From the NCBI GenBank assembly GCA_948794795.1, contig CAQGLR010000016.1, positions 23,165-87,164 on the forward strand: a stretch of DNA of 64,000 nucleotides. Direction: 5' to 3'. Source of the stretch: an uncultured Lachnospiraceae bacterium. GTDB lineage: Bacteria > Bacillota > Clostridia > Lachnospirales > Lachnospiraceae. The notes under the pieces are model-generated. The model was not told where the DNA came from. It made no database searches and saw only the letters and a list, made by a program, of their open reading frames with translations. Positions 1-8,778 of this stretch are shown in pieces. How positions within the stretch are numbered: position 1 is the first letter of the stretch; each line of letters begins with the position of its first letter. The translations under genes were made by a program, and so were the position numbers.

Positions 1-764
1 GGCATCACACCATATATTGTCCTGTCTCCACACAAGAACGGCTTTGGCTGCTGTGCTTCCCTGATTTTCTTTTCTGCCAGCAGCAGTGCATGTTTCTGCC
101 ATGCATAGTCTGCCAGCCCTGCTTTCAGGCACAATGACCTTACCTGCAATATAAACAGCCTGCCAGCAGCATCAATGGCAAACTCAACATCAAGGTTATC
201 CTGGCCACACAGGCTTTCAAGTTCATCAAGTACCTGGCACACCTTGTCCATACCATCTTCCAGCCCAACTACAGCCCTGCCCTTGAACACATAAAGCAGC
301 CTGCTTTCCCCTGATGTACCCGATGTTATAGAAGATGTAGAGCCTGTGCTGTCATAATTAATTACATAATAGTTTCCAAGAGTGTTAGGGTCTGCTGTAA
401 ACGCAACCCCACAGATGCTAACATCTTTTAACACAGGCTGCACAAGTACCTGGTTGCCAGGGCTACTGTCCCCAAATGAATTTAAAACTGTAGAAACCGC
501 CTTAAAAAAACTGGCTTTCCCTGACACACCACTGACAGACTCAAATTTCCCTGCCTGTGAACTGGAAGCTGTATCCTCATCCAGTGCACTGCTTCTGACA
601 ATGAACACATCCCCTGGCAACACTGATGATACCCTGTCCCATACCTTTTCACTGTTTTCCTCCCACTCCCCTGCTGTAAAATATACAAGTGGCAGCACCT
701 CTGCCGTGGACAGATTCCTACGTAGCCTGTCCAGGGTCTCTGCCTTGGTTCCGAGTTTAACCAT
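1..764 (-). CDS. PEP-synthase/PPDK-type ATP-binding protein, N-terminal part (L-glutamine-kinase-like candidate); runs off the left edge
   Basis: An open frame with no stop runs from ATG 764 to the window edge, about 254 codons. The segment VRSSALDEDTASSSQAGKFE is the hallmark of the PPDK/PEP-synthase nucleotide-binding (ATP-grasp-like) domain, and a later FAIDAAGRLFILQVRS segment matches its usual end. The family moves a phosphoryl group from ATP to pyruvate or, in relatives, to other acceptors such as L-glutamine (Campylobacter Cj1418). The phospho-His swivelling and C-terminal domains would lie outside the window. ATG 764 is preferred over ATG 770 because GAGGGGG sits about 6 nt upstream of it. 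The start overlaps the end of the CysC-like gene, which implies translational coupling. Function beyond the family is inference. Confidence 0.8.
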   Translation of the reverse strand, partial: MVKLGTKAETLDRLRRNLSTAEVLPLVYFTAGEWEENSEKVWDRVSSVLPGDVFIVRSSALDEDTASSSQAGKFESVSGVSGKASFFKAVSTVLNSFGDSSPGNQVLVQPVLKDVSICGVAFTADPNTLGNYYVINYDSTGSTSSITSGTSGESRLLYVFKGRAVVGLEDGMDKVCQVLDELESLCGQDNLDVEFAIDAAGRLFILQVRSLCLKAGLADYAWQKHALLLAEKKIREAQQPKPFLCGDRTIYGVM

Positions 765-1275
765 TGCCATCCCCCTCTATGCCTAACCTTTCCCAGATAA
801 AAGCTGCTGCTTGCTCTGGTGTAATACTCCCATCATTGTCCACAATAATGTCCGGACTGTCTGGAAGTTCAGGCTCCAGATCCATCCCAACCACATTTCC
901 CCCACTGCTGTAAAGGTTTTTCTGGTTACGCTGTACAAGTACACTGGCAGGAACCTCAATATAAATTTCCTTGTATTTTTCTATATTATGGCGGTTCCAC
1001 CTGCGTACTTCATGGAACATTGATATTGTACATATGGCTACATCCTGCCCCTGCCCTGCCAGCAAATGGCACAGCCTTGAATAACGCATTGCACATTTAA
1101 ACCTGTCATCCTTCCCATATCCAAGGTCATTACCAAACACTTCCCTAAGTGTATCACCATCTAAGAAAACAGCATTTTCTTTCTGTCCTCGCAGCCTTTC
1201 AAAAAAAATCCTGCCTATTGTTGTTTTTCCAGCCCCTGAAAGACCAGTAAACCAGTAAACTGTACCTTTTTTCAT
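757..1275 (-). CDS. Adenylylsulfate-kinase-like (CysC-fold) nucleotide kinase; cytidine-diphosphoramidate-kinase-like candidate
   Basis: A 172-aa P-loop kinase with Walker A GLSGAGKTT at residues 11-19 and an acceptor-side FLDGDTLR at about 37-44, followed by DLGYGKDDRFK. The fold is that of APS kinase, which makes PAPS from APS. Where classical APS kinases have an SPF-type motif, this one reads CTISMFHEVRRWNR. As I recall, that variant is typical of glycan-locus CysC homologues such as Campylobacter Cj1415, which acts on cytidine diphosphoramidate. Two roles are possible: PAPS supply for the sulfotransferase-like neighbour, or a phosphoramidate pathway with the overlapping PEP-synthase-like gene. 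ATG 1275 is chosen over 1296 because GGAG lies 6 nt upstream. Confidence 0.85.
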   Translation of the reverse strand: MKKGTVYWFTGLSGAGKTTIGRIFFERLRGQKENAVFLDGDTLREVFGNDLGYGKDDRFKCAMRYSRLCHLLAGQGQDVAICTISMFHEVRRWNRHNIEKYKEIYIEVPASVLVQRNQKNLYSSGGNVVGMDLEPELPDSPDIIVDNDGSITPEQAAAFIWERLGIEGDGNG

Positions 1276-1317
1276 TTTTTCTCCATATATTTTCATTAAT
1301 CACATAAGCAATATCAT

Positions 1318-3108
1318 TTATAAAATTTTACCAGCACCAATATATTTTCCAAAACAATAATTATCCATATAATTTTCTTTATCATTATCCATACCAATAA
1401 GATAACAACAAAGAACTGCCATATTTTTCCTAAACCTATACCTTTCCTCATTAGTATCAAGTTTTAAATAACTTTCAAATTTAAATGGTATATAAAACAA
1501 TTTATATATATCAAAAATATAATCTATATACTTTTCCTTATCTGTATGTGTATATCCATATGCATACATCTTTTCTCCAAAAACCATATCTAGCCTGAAC
1601 TTATCAAATGCATCAAAATATTCATTATATGGATAGTAAACTGGCTTGATATCAAAACCTGTGGTTATATATCCCGCACAACTATATCCGTTCTCTTTTC
1701 CTCCCATTGTAGTACTTAATAAAATATCATCCCATGGAATATTTAAAATACTACATAACTCATTTAATACTTCTTTGGGATTTAATTTAATATCTTCAAA
1801 TCTCAGACGTATCATTTTATTATTTTTTTCCTCTTCAGTAATTTTTTCATGTGCGAGTATATGAATGTTATTTAATATAAGATTAGGATGTACTTTTTTA
1901 TTTGTGTCATATTCTCCATTACCATATAATGCATATTTAATAAAAGAACCAAAACGTACAATAGGATTCCGTATTAATTCACAAATGTATATGTCAAATT
2001 TCATATTTCTTAACCAAAATAACATTGCATCATGTACATTCACTCCTGCATGTATATCCATATAAATAACAGTACTGCTGTTTTCTTTTCTAATATATTG
2101 CTTTTTATTAACTAAATGATAATAAGCAAAATAAATATTAAGAAAAATTTCCTGTTCATTGTATAATACATCTTTTTTTAAATATATCTCTAAAATTTCT
2201 TTGTATTGCTGTATCCATCCATTATCTGTCTGTTCATACTCCATAATTTGTGAAACAATGGATTGGACTACTTTTTGTCCAGTTCCAAAATATGCGGCAT
2301 TTTTTACTATAGTCCAAATATTATAAGCCCATATTTGATATCCTAAAGATAATATGTCTGGATGTGAATCCAATATAGAAGAGAAAAATATACTTCCTGA
2401 ATAACAACTCATTTTCAAAAAAACAATTTTTACATCAGTAGCCTCATATTGTCTGGAAATATAATTATAATATATAATATTTTCAAGAAATAACCGGCTA
2501 ACTTTCGTAATTCTATTCTCATTTAAAATATTACATAATTTTATTTCCTCATTTTTATCCGTATCAAATTTCCCCTTTGCAAGAGGAATCCATAATGCAT
2601 CAGGATATTTTTCTTTAAATGTACCAACTTCATCCTGGTAACATATATGTATATTTTTTGTTGAGATTTTTAGATAACTTTTACACCAGTTAAAAAACAT
2701 TTCACATAAATATTTTTTTCCAAAAAGAACTATATTTTCTCTTTCCAAAATACCTGCCATAGCTAACATATCTTTTTTTAATATATTTCTATTTTCTAAA
2801 TCTATTGCAATAAAGTAATCCTGATTAAATACAAATCCATCCTCTTCCATACTAAACCCTATTTCTCTTGCTATAGCATAACTTTTATGTGCAATAATAT
2901 AAATATCATTAGGAAATCTTTTTTTACATTCTTTATAATTATAAACATCCAGTCCCATTATTTTTTTTTCAAAATTACAATGATCATTATCACAAAATGC
3001 ACTAACAATATAACCTTTTGCTTTAATTTCACAATATATCATCTCTCCATAATAAGATGCGCAATATATAACTACATTCCTTTTTATTGCTGGCACATTA
3101 TTTATCAA
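1318..3108 (-). CDS. Two-domain protein: Rossmann-like N-terminus plus sulfotransferase-like C-terminal domain
   Basis: A 596-aa cytoplasmic-looking protein without signal peptide. Residues 1-100 form a Rossmann-like module (VVIYCASYYGEMIYCEI, then CDND and IIAHKS). From about residue 225 there is KMSCYSGSIFFSSILDSHPD, which resembles the start of sulfotransferases (PxSGTT...LDSHPD). Near residue 440, IRLRFEDIKLNPKEVLNEL resembles their RYEDL...P.....L region. It probably transfers a sulfate-like or related group onto the glycan, with donor unknown. The start is TTG 3108, supported by GAAGGTG 6 nt upstream; no ATG with a good site is nearby. The CysC-like kinase follows 43 nt downstream, which suggests donor supply. 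The strand is very AT-rich compared with both operon ends. Confidence 0.6.
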   Translation of the reverse strand: MINNVPAIKRNVVIYCASYYGEMIYCEIKAKGYIVSAFCDNDHCNFEKKIMGLDVYNYKECKKRFPNDIYIIAHKSYAIAREIGFSMEEDGFVFNQDYFIAIDLENRNILKKDMLAMAGILERENIVLFGKKYLCEMFFNWCKSYLKISTKNIHICYQDEVGTFKEKYPDALWIPLAKGKFDTDKNEEIKLCNILNENRITKVSRLFLENIIYYNYISRQYEATDVKIVFLKMSCYSGSIFFSSILDSHPDILSLGYQIWAYNIWTIVKNAAYFGTGQKVVQSIVSQIMEYEQTDNGWIQQYKEILEIYLKKDVLYNEQEIFLNIYFAYYHLVNKKQYIRKENSSTVIYMDIHAGVNVHDAMLFWLRNMKFDIYICELIRNPIVRFGSFIKYALYGNGEYDTNKKVHPNLILNNIHILAHEKITEEEKNNKMIRLRFEDIKLNPKEVLNELCSILNIPWDDILLSTTMGGKENGYSCAGYITTGFDIKPVYYPYNEYFDAFDKFRLDMVFGEKMYAYGYTHTDKEKYIDYIFDIYKLFYIPFKFESYLKLDTNEERYRFRKNMAVLCCYLIGMDNDKENYMDNYCFGKYIGAGKIL

Positions 3109-3217
3109 TATTTCACCTTCCCCTCTTAATAATTAACTATAATAAAACCAGACAACTAATATTACTTATAATACATTTTATAATATAAGCCTGGATTCTA
3201 ATTAATTGAAACTTCTA

Positions 3218-4282
3218 TTATAAACGCTTCATATGTTCTTCATGTTTTAAAATATTCCGTTCAATTACCATCATATTTAAACGTGTCCATTCTATTGTCT
3301 TTTTAATTCCATCTGATAATAAAATATTTGCTTTAAAACCTAATTTTTCTTCTGCTTTATTTATAGATGCAAAACGTTTTCCAGAATTATCCCAGTTCCT
3401 CTTAGGTAATATTTCTACGCCTGCATTATTTTCTGAATATTCATTTATTAGATTCGCTAAATCTGCAATCATTGTTTCAACACCAGATGCAATATTATAT
3501 ACATCCCCTGCATCTCCTCTGACAGCACAATACAACAGTCCCCTGCATATATCTTCTACAAAAATAAAATCCCTGCTTGCTACTCCTTCATTTTCTAAAG
3601 GAAGCTTAATATTATGTAATGCTTTATAAATAAACGTTGGTATGACATTTCTCCATACAGATGCATATGTGCCACGCCACTGGCCTGCCCCTAAAATTTC
3701 ACCTGGTCCATATACATTCTGGAATCTGGCACGGACTACTGGCAAATCATGTTGTTTAAAATAATACCCAGAATAAAACTCACCAATAATTTTAGAAATA
3801 GAATATGGACTGTCCTGGTTTATGTCTATCAATCCATCCTCCGTAGTTGCAGTTGCAGTTCCAAATGTTTTTTTTGCAACAGAACATCCTGCCGATGAAT
3901 AAACTACTTTCTTTAATCTTTTAAAATATTTTATTCTCTCAAATAACATTAATGTTGTCATAACATTATTTTCATGGTCTTTCACTGGATCAAATATTGA
4001 GCTTTGGTTACCATGAAAAGTAGCAAGATGAAAAATGTAATCATACCTGTCAGTAATCTGTGATAATACTCTGAAATCAGTAATTGAATTTTCTATAAAA
4101 TTTACTCTTCTATCAACTGGTACATTACAAATTTCTGAGGAAAGCAAATTATCAACAATTGTTATTTCAATACAAGTAACTTGGCTTAATAGCATCTTTA
4201 CCAGATTACTTCCTACAAAACCTGCACCTCCGGTCACCAGCACATTAGTATTTTCAAAATCTAAATATATATCCTTATCCAC
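3218..4282 (-). CDS. NAD-dependent nucleotide-sugar epimerase/dehydratase (extended SDR)
   Basis: A 354-aa extended short-chain dehydrogenase. The NAD-binding GGAGFVG is at residues 18-24 and the catalytic YxxxK (YSISK) near residue 158. RDFIFVEDICRGL is the usual sugar-nucleotide epimerase segment. It acts on an NDP-sugar, changing stereochemistry or dehydrating it; the exact substrate cannot be read from sequence. It starts at GTG 4282, sharing one base with the TAG stop of the preceding epimerase, with GGAGG 7 nt upstream, so the two are translationally coupled. Two successive epimerases in one operon suggest a second sugar precursor besides the diacetamido uronic acid. Confidence 0.85.
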   Translation of the reverse strand: MDKDIYLDFENTNVLVTGGAGFVGSNLVKMLLSQVTCIEITIVDNLLSSEICNVPVDRRVNFIENSITDFRVLSQITDRYDYIFHLATFHGNQSSIFDPVKDHENNVMTTLMLFERIKYFKRLKKVVYSSAGCSVAKKTFGTATATTEDGLIDINQDSPYSISKIIGEFYSGYYFKQHDLPVVRARFQNVYGPGEILGAGQWRGTYASVWRNVIPTFIYKALHNIKLPLENEGVASRDFIFVEDICRGLLYCAVRGDAGDVYNIASGVETMIADLANLINEYSENNAGVEILPKRNWDNSGKRFASINKAEEKLGFKANILLSDGIKKTIEWTRLNMMVIERNILKHEEHMKRL

Positions 4283-5235
4283 TATTTTTCCTCCACTCCA
4301 TGTAAATGTGTATATGTCTGGCTGATTCCATATTCCTTATACCATTCAATTGCCTTTTTGATTCCTTCTTCTAGTGGTGTACTTACTTTCCAGTCAAAAT
4401 CTTTATTTGTTTTTGTTGGATCAAGTAAAATAGTATATACATCATCTTCTCCTCTTTCCCTGATCTCTACATCTTTTTCTAATGTTATATCTAATGCTTT
4501 TAATGTTGCATCAAATAATTCTTTAATAGCATAATCCTTTCCACTTGACACATGGTAATATCCCTTAGACCCCATACCATTAACCGCTTTAATTACAACA
4601 TCCACTAGGTCTTCTACAAAAATAAAATCCCTTCTTGTATCCATTACAAAACAAGGTTTCCCCTCTGTTAAACGGCTGAAAAATGTAGGAAGTGGTCCAC
4701 TTAAATTCCTTGGACCATATGAATTTGCCAGACGGAATGAAATAAAATCTATTCCAGACAATTCAATATATAACTCTGCTCCAGTTTTACTTATTGCATA
4801 ACTGCTGCCACCAGAATATTTTCCTGAAAAATAAGGATGTTCCAAAGTAATTGGCTGTTCAACTGGTTTTAAACCATAACAAAGCGCTGTCTGAAAATAA
4901 ATTATTCTTTTAACATTAACTTTTTTTGCAGCAGTGACAAGATTAGCTGCCCCTACTACATTAGTACTTGCATCTTCAACCCAGTTTGATGGGTCTTTAT
5001 ATGATGCTGCTGCATGTACAACAATTTCTGGCTTAAATTCATTGAAAATCTTTAGCATTAATTCTGTATCAGCAATACTTCCTTCTACAACCTGTAAATT
5101 TTTATGTTCTAAAAGATTATCCCTTCTTCCTGTTGCATAATTATCAATAACTAATACATTGTCTCCTCTTTCTAATAGTCTTTCTGCAACATGTGAACCA
5201 ATATGTCCGGCACCTCCAGTTATTAATATCTTCAT
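4282..5235 (-). CDS. NAD-dependent nucleotide-sugar epimerase/dehydratase (GalE/RmlB-like SDR)
   Basis: A 317-aa extended SDR. GGAGHIG is at residues 7-13, VIDNYATGRRDNL follows the second beta strand, and YAISK near residue 148 is the catalytic pair. RRDFIFVEDLVDVV is the conserved C-terminal segment. The length is normal for UDP-glucose 4-epimerase-like enzymes. Start ATG 5235 has AGGA about 10 nt upstream. It overlaps the next epimerase by one base. The substrate is not determinable, but the glycan-operon context points to a nucleotide-activated hexose or hexosamine. Confidence 0.85.
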   Translation of the reverse strand: MKILITGGAGHIGSHVAERLLERGDNVLVIDNYATGRRDNLLEHKNLQVVEGSIADTELMLKIFNEFKPEIVVHAAASYKDPSNWVEDASTNVVGAANLVTAAKKVNVKRIIYFQTALCYGLKPVEQPITLEHPYFSGKYSGGSSYAISKTGAELYIELSGIDFISFRLANSYGPRNLSGPLPTFFSRLTEGKPCFVMDTRRDFIFVEDLVDVVIKAVNGMGSKGYYHVSSGKDYAIKELFDATLKALDITLEKDVEIRERGEDDVYTILLDPTKTNKDFDWKVSTPLEEGIKKAIEWYKEYGISQTYTHLHGVEEK

Positions 5236-5289
5236 ACTATACCATTCCTTTCAAAATATTTTTTGCATTATAAATATTTAATATATAGT

Positions 5290-6561
5290 CTATTTGTCAA
5301 ATACAATAATCCTGTTATCCACTAAAAAATTATTTACAGTTAATAATATCTTTATAAATATACTTTGTACCTTTTTTATTTTTTGCTTTTTCTTCACAAA
5401 TGGTAAAATTACGCTAAATACATGCTTTACATAATTTTTGTAAGTATATTTGCCAGACTGGATAATATCTCTATATGCACGTCTGGCTATTTTTTCACAC
5501 ATTTCTTTATCTTTTGCTTTTAATAATACATCGTCCAGATTACTAAAATCCTTTTTTAATTCAATATAATGTATATTGGGTTTAAAAATACCAGCATAAT
5601 CCCCTTCTACAAGAATCTGGCAAGTCTTTACCATAGCAGCCTCAAAACATCTTGGAGAAATTGCAGTATAATCAATTGGAGAAGCATAAACCTGCAATAT
5701 ATCTTTATCTACATCTTCATATGTTGCTTTCCTGTTCTTTTTTAAATAATCATATACCCTTTTTTCTATTATACCATCAGGATCATGTAAAGAACTTCCT
5801 CCCATACAGGAAATCATTGTGCGGCACCGAAGCATAAACCTAAACCAGTCTAGTCCATAAAAAGTGTTTTTATCACCACATGTATTACATATATCCGTTT
5901 TTAAATCTGGATACTCTCTTAATTTTTTATTTACAACTTCTGGAATCAATGTTTTTAACCTACCCTGGAATCCCAAAGAAAAAGGTGTAGTATCTGCCCT
6001 GTATCCTATATCAATATCACGTTGTATTTTTTCAGTTTTAATAATTTTTTTAACTTTATTTAATGTACTAGAATCAACATATCCTGTAAGTACCTGTTCT
6101 ATTTTCTTTACTTTTACCTTGTCTTCAGGATACAACACTTTGGCTGTATTTAAATTAGCAGCAGTAAAAATAATATCTATCCCAACTGAATTAATAAACT
6201 GATGAATTTTATTAGTATACCTGTTTTCATCCTGTACAAAAACAACTTTTACTGAACCTTTACTAAATTGTTTTATCCTGTTTATATTCTTTTCCCATTC
6301 TCTTTTAGACCAATGCCAGCGGTAACACATGAGGATTGAATGAAAAATAATAATATCAAAATTAATATGTGTTAAAATAATATCAAAATTAATATCACTT
6401 CTATAACTATAATAAAATATATTAATATTATCTGGTCTGTATTTTCCAAAACAAAAAATAGAATCTTCAATTGTCTTTCTTATGTTTTTTTGTTCTCTTC
6501 CATATATAACCAAGACATTGTATTTTTCTTTTTTTATGATATTTTTCTTATTATAAAACAT
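5290..6561 (-). CDS. Glycosyltransferase, CgeB/YkvP-like (Glyco_trans_1_2 type)
   Basis: A 423-aa soluble protein. The C-terminal third contains SPRCFEAAMVKTCQILVEG (about residue 300), then a run on the theme of HYIELKKDFSNLDDVL and a terminal CEKIARRAYRDIIQSGKYTY. That pattern is typical of CgeB-like GT-B glycosyltransferases, where the E of FEAA contacts the nucleotide-sugar ribose. The N-terminal half is a poorly conserved Rossmann-like region. It probably adds one residue of the repeat unit at the cytoplasmic membrane face. ATG 6561 has GGAG 8 nt upstream and lies 4 nt after the previous gene. Donor and acceptor unknown. Confidence 0.65.
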   Translation of the reverse strand: MFYNKKNIIKKEKYNVLVIYGREQKNIRKTIEDSIFCFGKYRPDNINIFYYSYRSDINFDIILTHINFDIIIFHSILMCYRWHWSKREWEKNINRIKQFSKGSVKVVFVQDENRYTNKIHQFINSVGIDIIFTAANLNTAKVLYPEDKVKVKKIEQVLTGYVDSSTLNKVKKIIKTEKIQRDIDIGYRADTTPFSLGFQGRLKTLIPEVVNKKLREYPDLKTDICNTCGDKNTFYGLDWFRFMLRCRTMISCMGGSSLHDPDGIIEKRVYDYLKKNRKATYEDVDKDILQVYASPIDYTAISPRCFEAAMVKTCQILVEGDYAGIFKPNIHYIELKKDFSNLDDVLLKAKDKEMCEKIARRAYRDIIQSGKYTYKNYVKHVFSVILPFVKKKQKIKKVQSIFIKILLTVNNFLVDNRIIVFDK

Positions 6562-6565
6562 ATTG

Positions 6566-7042
6566 TTATAACTCCTCTATTACCTCTTCAAGTGAAATAA
6601 CTGGACAAGATAGTTTGTTGCTCAATTCTTCTGCAATTGCATCAAAATCAAAAACAGCAGTTACAATTATTGCGTCAACTTCTTCAAGTACTTCATCTGG
6701 TTCTCTAGCTTCAACTTCAGCAAAAACACTTGAAGCTTCCTGGTCAATTACATATGCAATTTCAACATTGCTATTTTCTAATTCTTCATATAAACGGTTT
6801 CCTAATTCTCCCATACCATAAATAGCGATCTTTTTATAATTTTTCTGGATAAAATACCCATCAATCTTTTTACCCTGATGTAAAAAAATCATCCACTGGT
6901 TCAAAATCTTATAATACAATTTAAACTTATCTACATGTTTTTTTTGCTTGTCAGCCGCCTTTTTATTTAACATTACACCTCCTGCATAGCCTAAAGACAC
7001 CCCAAACAACATTTTTATAACTGTAGTAATTTTTTGTTTCAT
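6566..7042 (-). CDS. Small Rossmann-like protein of the glycan operon, unknown role
   Basis: A 158-aa protein with a short N-terminal hydrophobic stretch (VIKMLFGVSLGYAGGVML, about residues 7-24), a basic linker, then a Rossmann-like module starting KIAIYGMGELGNRLYEEL and followed by YVIDQE, AIIVTA and a PVISLEEV end. The same module is fused to several transferases in this operon (see findings); here it stands almost alone. It could bind a nucleotide or serve as a partner subunit. The start is ATG 7042 because AAAGGAGGGA lies 8 nt upstream; a longer frame from 7084 would place that site inside the gene. Confidence 0.6.
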   Translation of the reverse strand: MKQKITTVIKMLFGVSLGYAGGVMLNKKAADKQKKHVDKFKLYYKILNQWMIFLHQGKKIDGYFIQKNYKKIAIYGMGELGNRLYEELENSNVEIAYVIDQEASSVFAEVEAREPDEVLEEVDAIIVTAVFDFDAIAEELSNKLSCPVISLEEVIEEL

Positions 7043-7087
7043 TAACTTATTCCCTCCTTTAAATTTGTTTAAAATATAAAACATTTT

Positions 7088-8212
7088 TTATTTAACAGAT
7101 ATAATAATATCTGCAATCTCTTTTACTTGTCCCAATGTCATATATGGATGTATTGGCAATGATAAAACCCGTTCTGTTAAATATAAAGTATTTATATAAT
7201 TTACTGCTTCTAGCCCTGTTCCATAAAATGCTTTCTGTTCATGCATGCCTCTCATGTAATATATCATGGCTGGTATACCATTTTCTTTTAATATTGTTTT
7301 CACCTTTTCCCTCTCTACCCTGTCTTTGCATACCACAGTATACTGTGCCCAGCTTGAATAAAAACCATTTGGAATATCCGGAGTAATAACTTTATCTCTT
7401 AATAACTCTGAATACAATCCTGCTATTGAATTTACCATTTCAATCTCATATTCCTTAAACGCTTTTAACTTTACTTTTAAAACTGCTGCTTGCACAGTAT
7501 CTAATCTTGAATTCATCCCAATCCGGATATTGTCATATTTATTTATCCCTTTGCCATGTACACATAATGAACGTATTATATCTGCCCAGTCATCATTATT
7601 AGTAAAAACTGCACCTCCGTCACCATAACATCCTAAAGGCTTAGCTGGAAAAAAAGAAGTTGTCCCTATATCCCCAAAACTACATGACATCTGGCAACCA
7701 TTTTTTCCTCCAAAACCTTGTGCCCCGTCTTCCAAAACAAGTAAATTATATTTCTTTGCAACTTTTCTTAACCTGTCATAATCTGCTGCCTGCCCAAATA
7801 AATCAACTGCAATTACAACCCGTGGAACCAGTTTTCCATCATCAAGTACTTTTATAACAGCCTCCTCCAAAGATTTAACTGAAATATTGTATGTGTCCTT
7901 CTCTACATCAACAAATACAGGAGTTGCACCACAAAATGCAGGAGCTTCCCCAGAAGCAAAAAAAGTAAAATCTGGTACAAATACAGCATCACCTTTTCCT
8001 ATTCCCCATGCAAGTAAAGCCAATACCAATGCATCTGTACCATTTCCACAAGTTATACAATTTTTAACTCCAATATAACTGGCTAACTCCTCTTCCAATT
8101 CCATAACCTCTATACCTGAAATAAAATGTGAATTTTCAAATACCTTTAATACAGAATTATCAATATCTGTTTTTAATTTATTATATTGTAATTTTAAATC
8201 CCTGAATTCCAA
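7088..8212 (-). CDS. wbpE: DegT/DnrJ/EryC1/StrS aminotransferase, WbpE-type
   Basis: A 374-aa PLP-dependent sugar aminotransferase. [12 protein letters not shown] (about residue 57), [25 protein letters not shown] and the Schiff-base lysine in [17 protein letters not shown] are family landmarks. Between an oxidoreductase of WbpB type and an acetyltransferase of WbpD type it fits WbpE, which aminates the 3-keto intermediate made by WbpB to give UDP-GlcNAc3NA. The start is TTG 8212, overlapping the end of the acetyltransferase gene, with GGAG about 11 nt upstream. The family assignment is firm; the exact substrate is inferred from neighbours. Confidence 0.85.
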   Translation of the reverse strand: MEFRDLKLQYNKLKTDIDNSVLKVFENSHFISGIEVMELEEELASYIGVKNCITCGNGTDALVLALLAWGIGKGDAVFVPDFTFFASGEAPAFCGATPVFVDVEKDTYNISVKSLEEAVIKVLDDGKLVPRVVIAVDLFGQAADYDRLRKVAKKYNLLVLEDGAQGFGGKNGCQMSCSFGDIGTTSFFPAKPLGCYGDGGAVFTNNDDWADIIRSLCVHGKGINKYDNIRIGMNSRLDTVQAAVLKVKLKAFKEYEIEMVNSIAGLYSELLRDKVITPDIPNGFYSSWAQYTVVCKDRVEREKVKTILKENGIPAMIYYMRGMHEQKAFYGTGLEAVNYINTLYLTERVLSLPIHPYMTLGQVKEIADIIISVK

Positions 8213-8748
8213 TATTTTTTAATCTCCTTTTTACATTTTGGACATAATCCCTGGTGTCTTAAAATTTCACCACATTCACAAACTATACCTGTTTGTTTTG
8301 CAGGAACTCCTGTCACAAGTGCATAATCTGGCACATCTTTTGTTACAACTGCCCCAGCGGACACCATTGCAAACCGCCCTATAACATTTCCACACACAAC
8401 AGTTGCATTTGCGCCAATGGATGCACCCTCTTTTACAAGTGTTTTCTTATATCCCTGTACACCTTTTGGATATCTTGCCCTTGGTGTTAAATCATTTGTA
8501 AAAACACATGATGGTCCACAAAAAACGCCATCTTCTATTTCCACACCTTCATAAACTGATACATTATTCTGTATTTTTACAAAATTTCCAATTTTCACAT
8601 TACTGGATATATTAACATTCTGCCCTAGAGTACAATTATCCCCAATAACTGCACCAGACTGTATATGACAAAAATGCCATATTTTTGTATTATTCCCAAT
8701 TTCAACACCATCATCAACATAACTGCTTTTATGTACAAAATAGTCCAT
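8194..8748 (-). CDS. wbpD: Hexapeptide-repeat N-acetyltransferase, WbpD-type
   Basis: A 184-aa left-handed beta-helix acetyltransferase. Imperfect hexapeptides run from about residue 10 to 150 ([30 protein letters not shown]). [14 protein letters not shown] and [14 protein letters not shown] are characteristic of WbpD/WlbB-like enzymes that acetylate the 3-amino group of UDP-GlcNAc3NA. The tail has two CxxC-like pairs (CECG and CPKC), a small zinc-ribbon-like extension often seen in this family. The 3' end overlaps the aminotransferase start. Confidence 0.85.
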   Translation of the reverse strand: MDYFVHKSSYVDDGVEIGNNTKIWHFCHIQSGAVIGDNCTLGQNVNISSNVKIGNFVKIQNNVSVYEGVEIEDGVFCGPSCVFTNDLTPRARYPKGVQGYKKTLVKEGASIGANATVVCGNVIGRFAMVSAGAVVTKDVPDYALVTGVPAKQTGIVCECGEILRHQGLCPKCKKEIKKYWNSGI

Positions 8749-8778
8749 TATTTTGCCTCAACTATAATATTTATATTG

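Noticed and set aside
757..1275. Genuine sulfate-assimilation APS kinase
   Set aside because: No sulfurylase or other cys genes are nearby, the gene sits at the end of a glycan operon and its motif differs from classical CysC. It is kept only as an alternative via PAPS supply for glycan sulfation.
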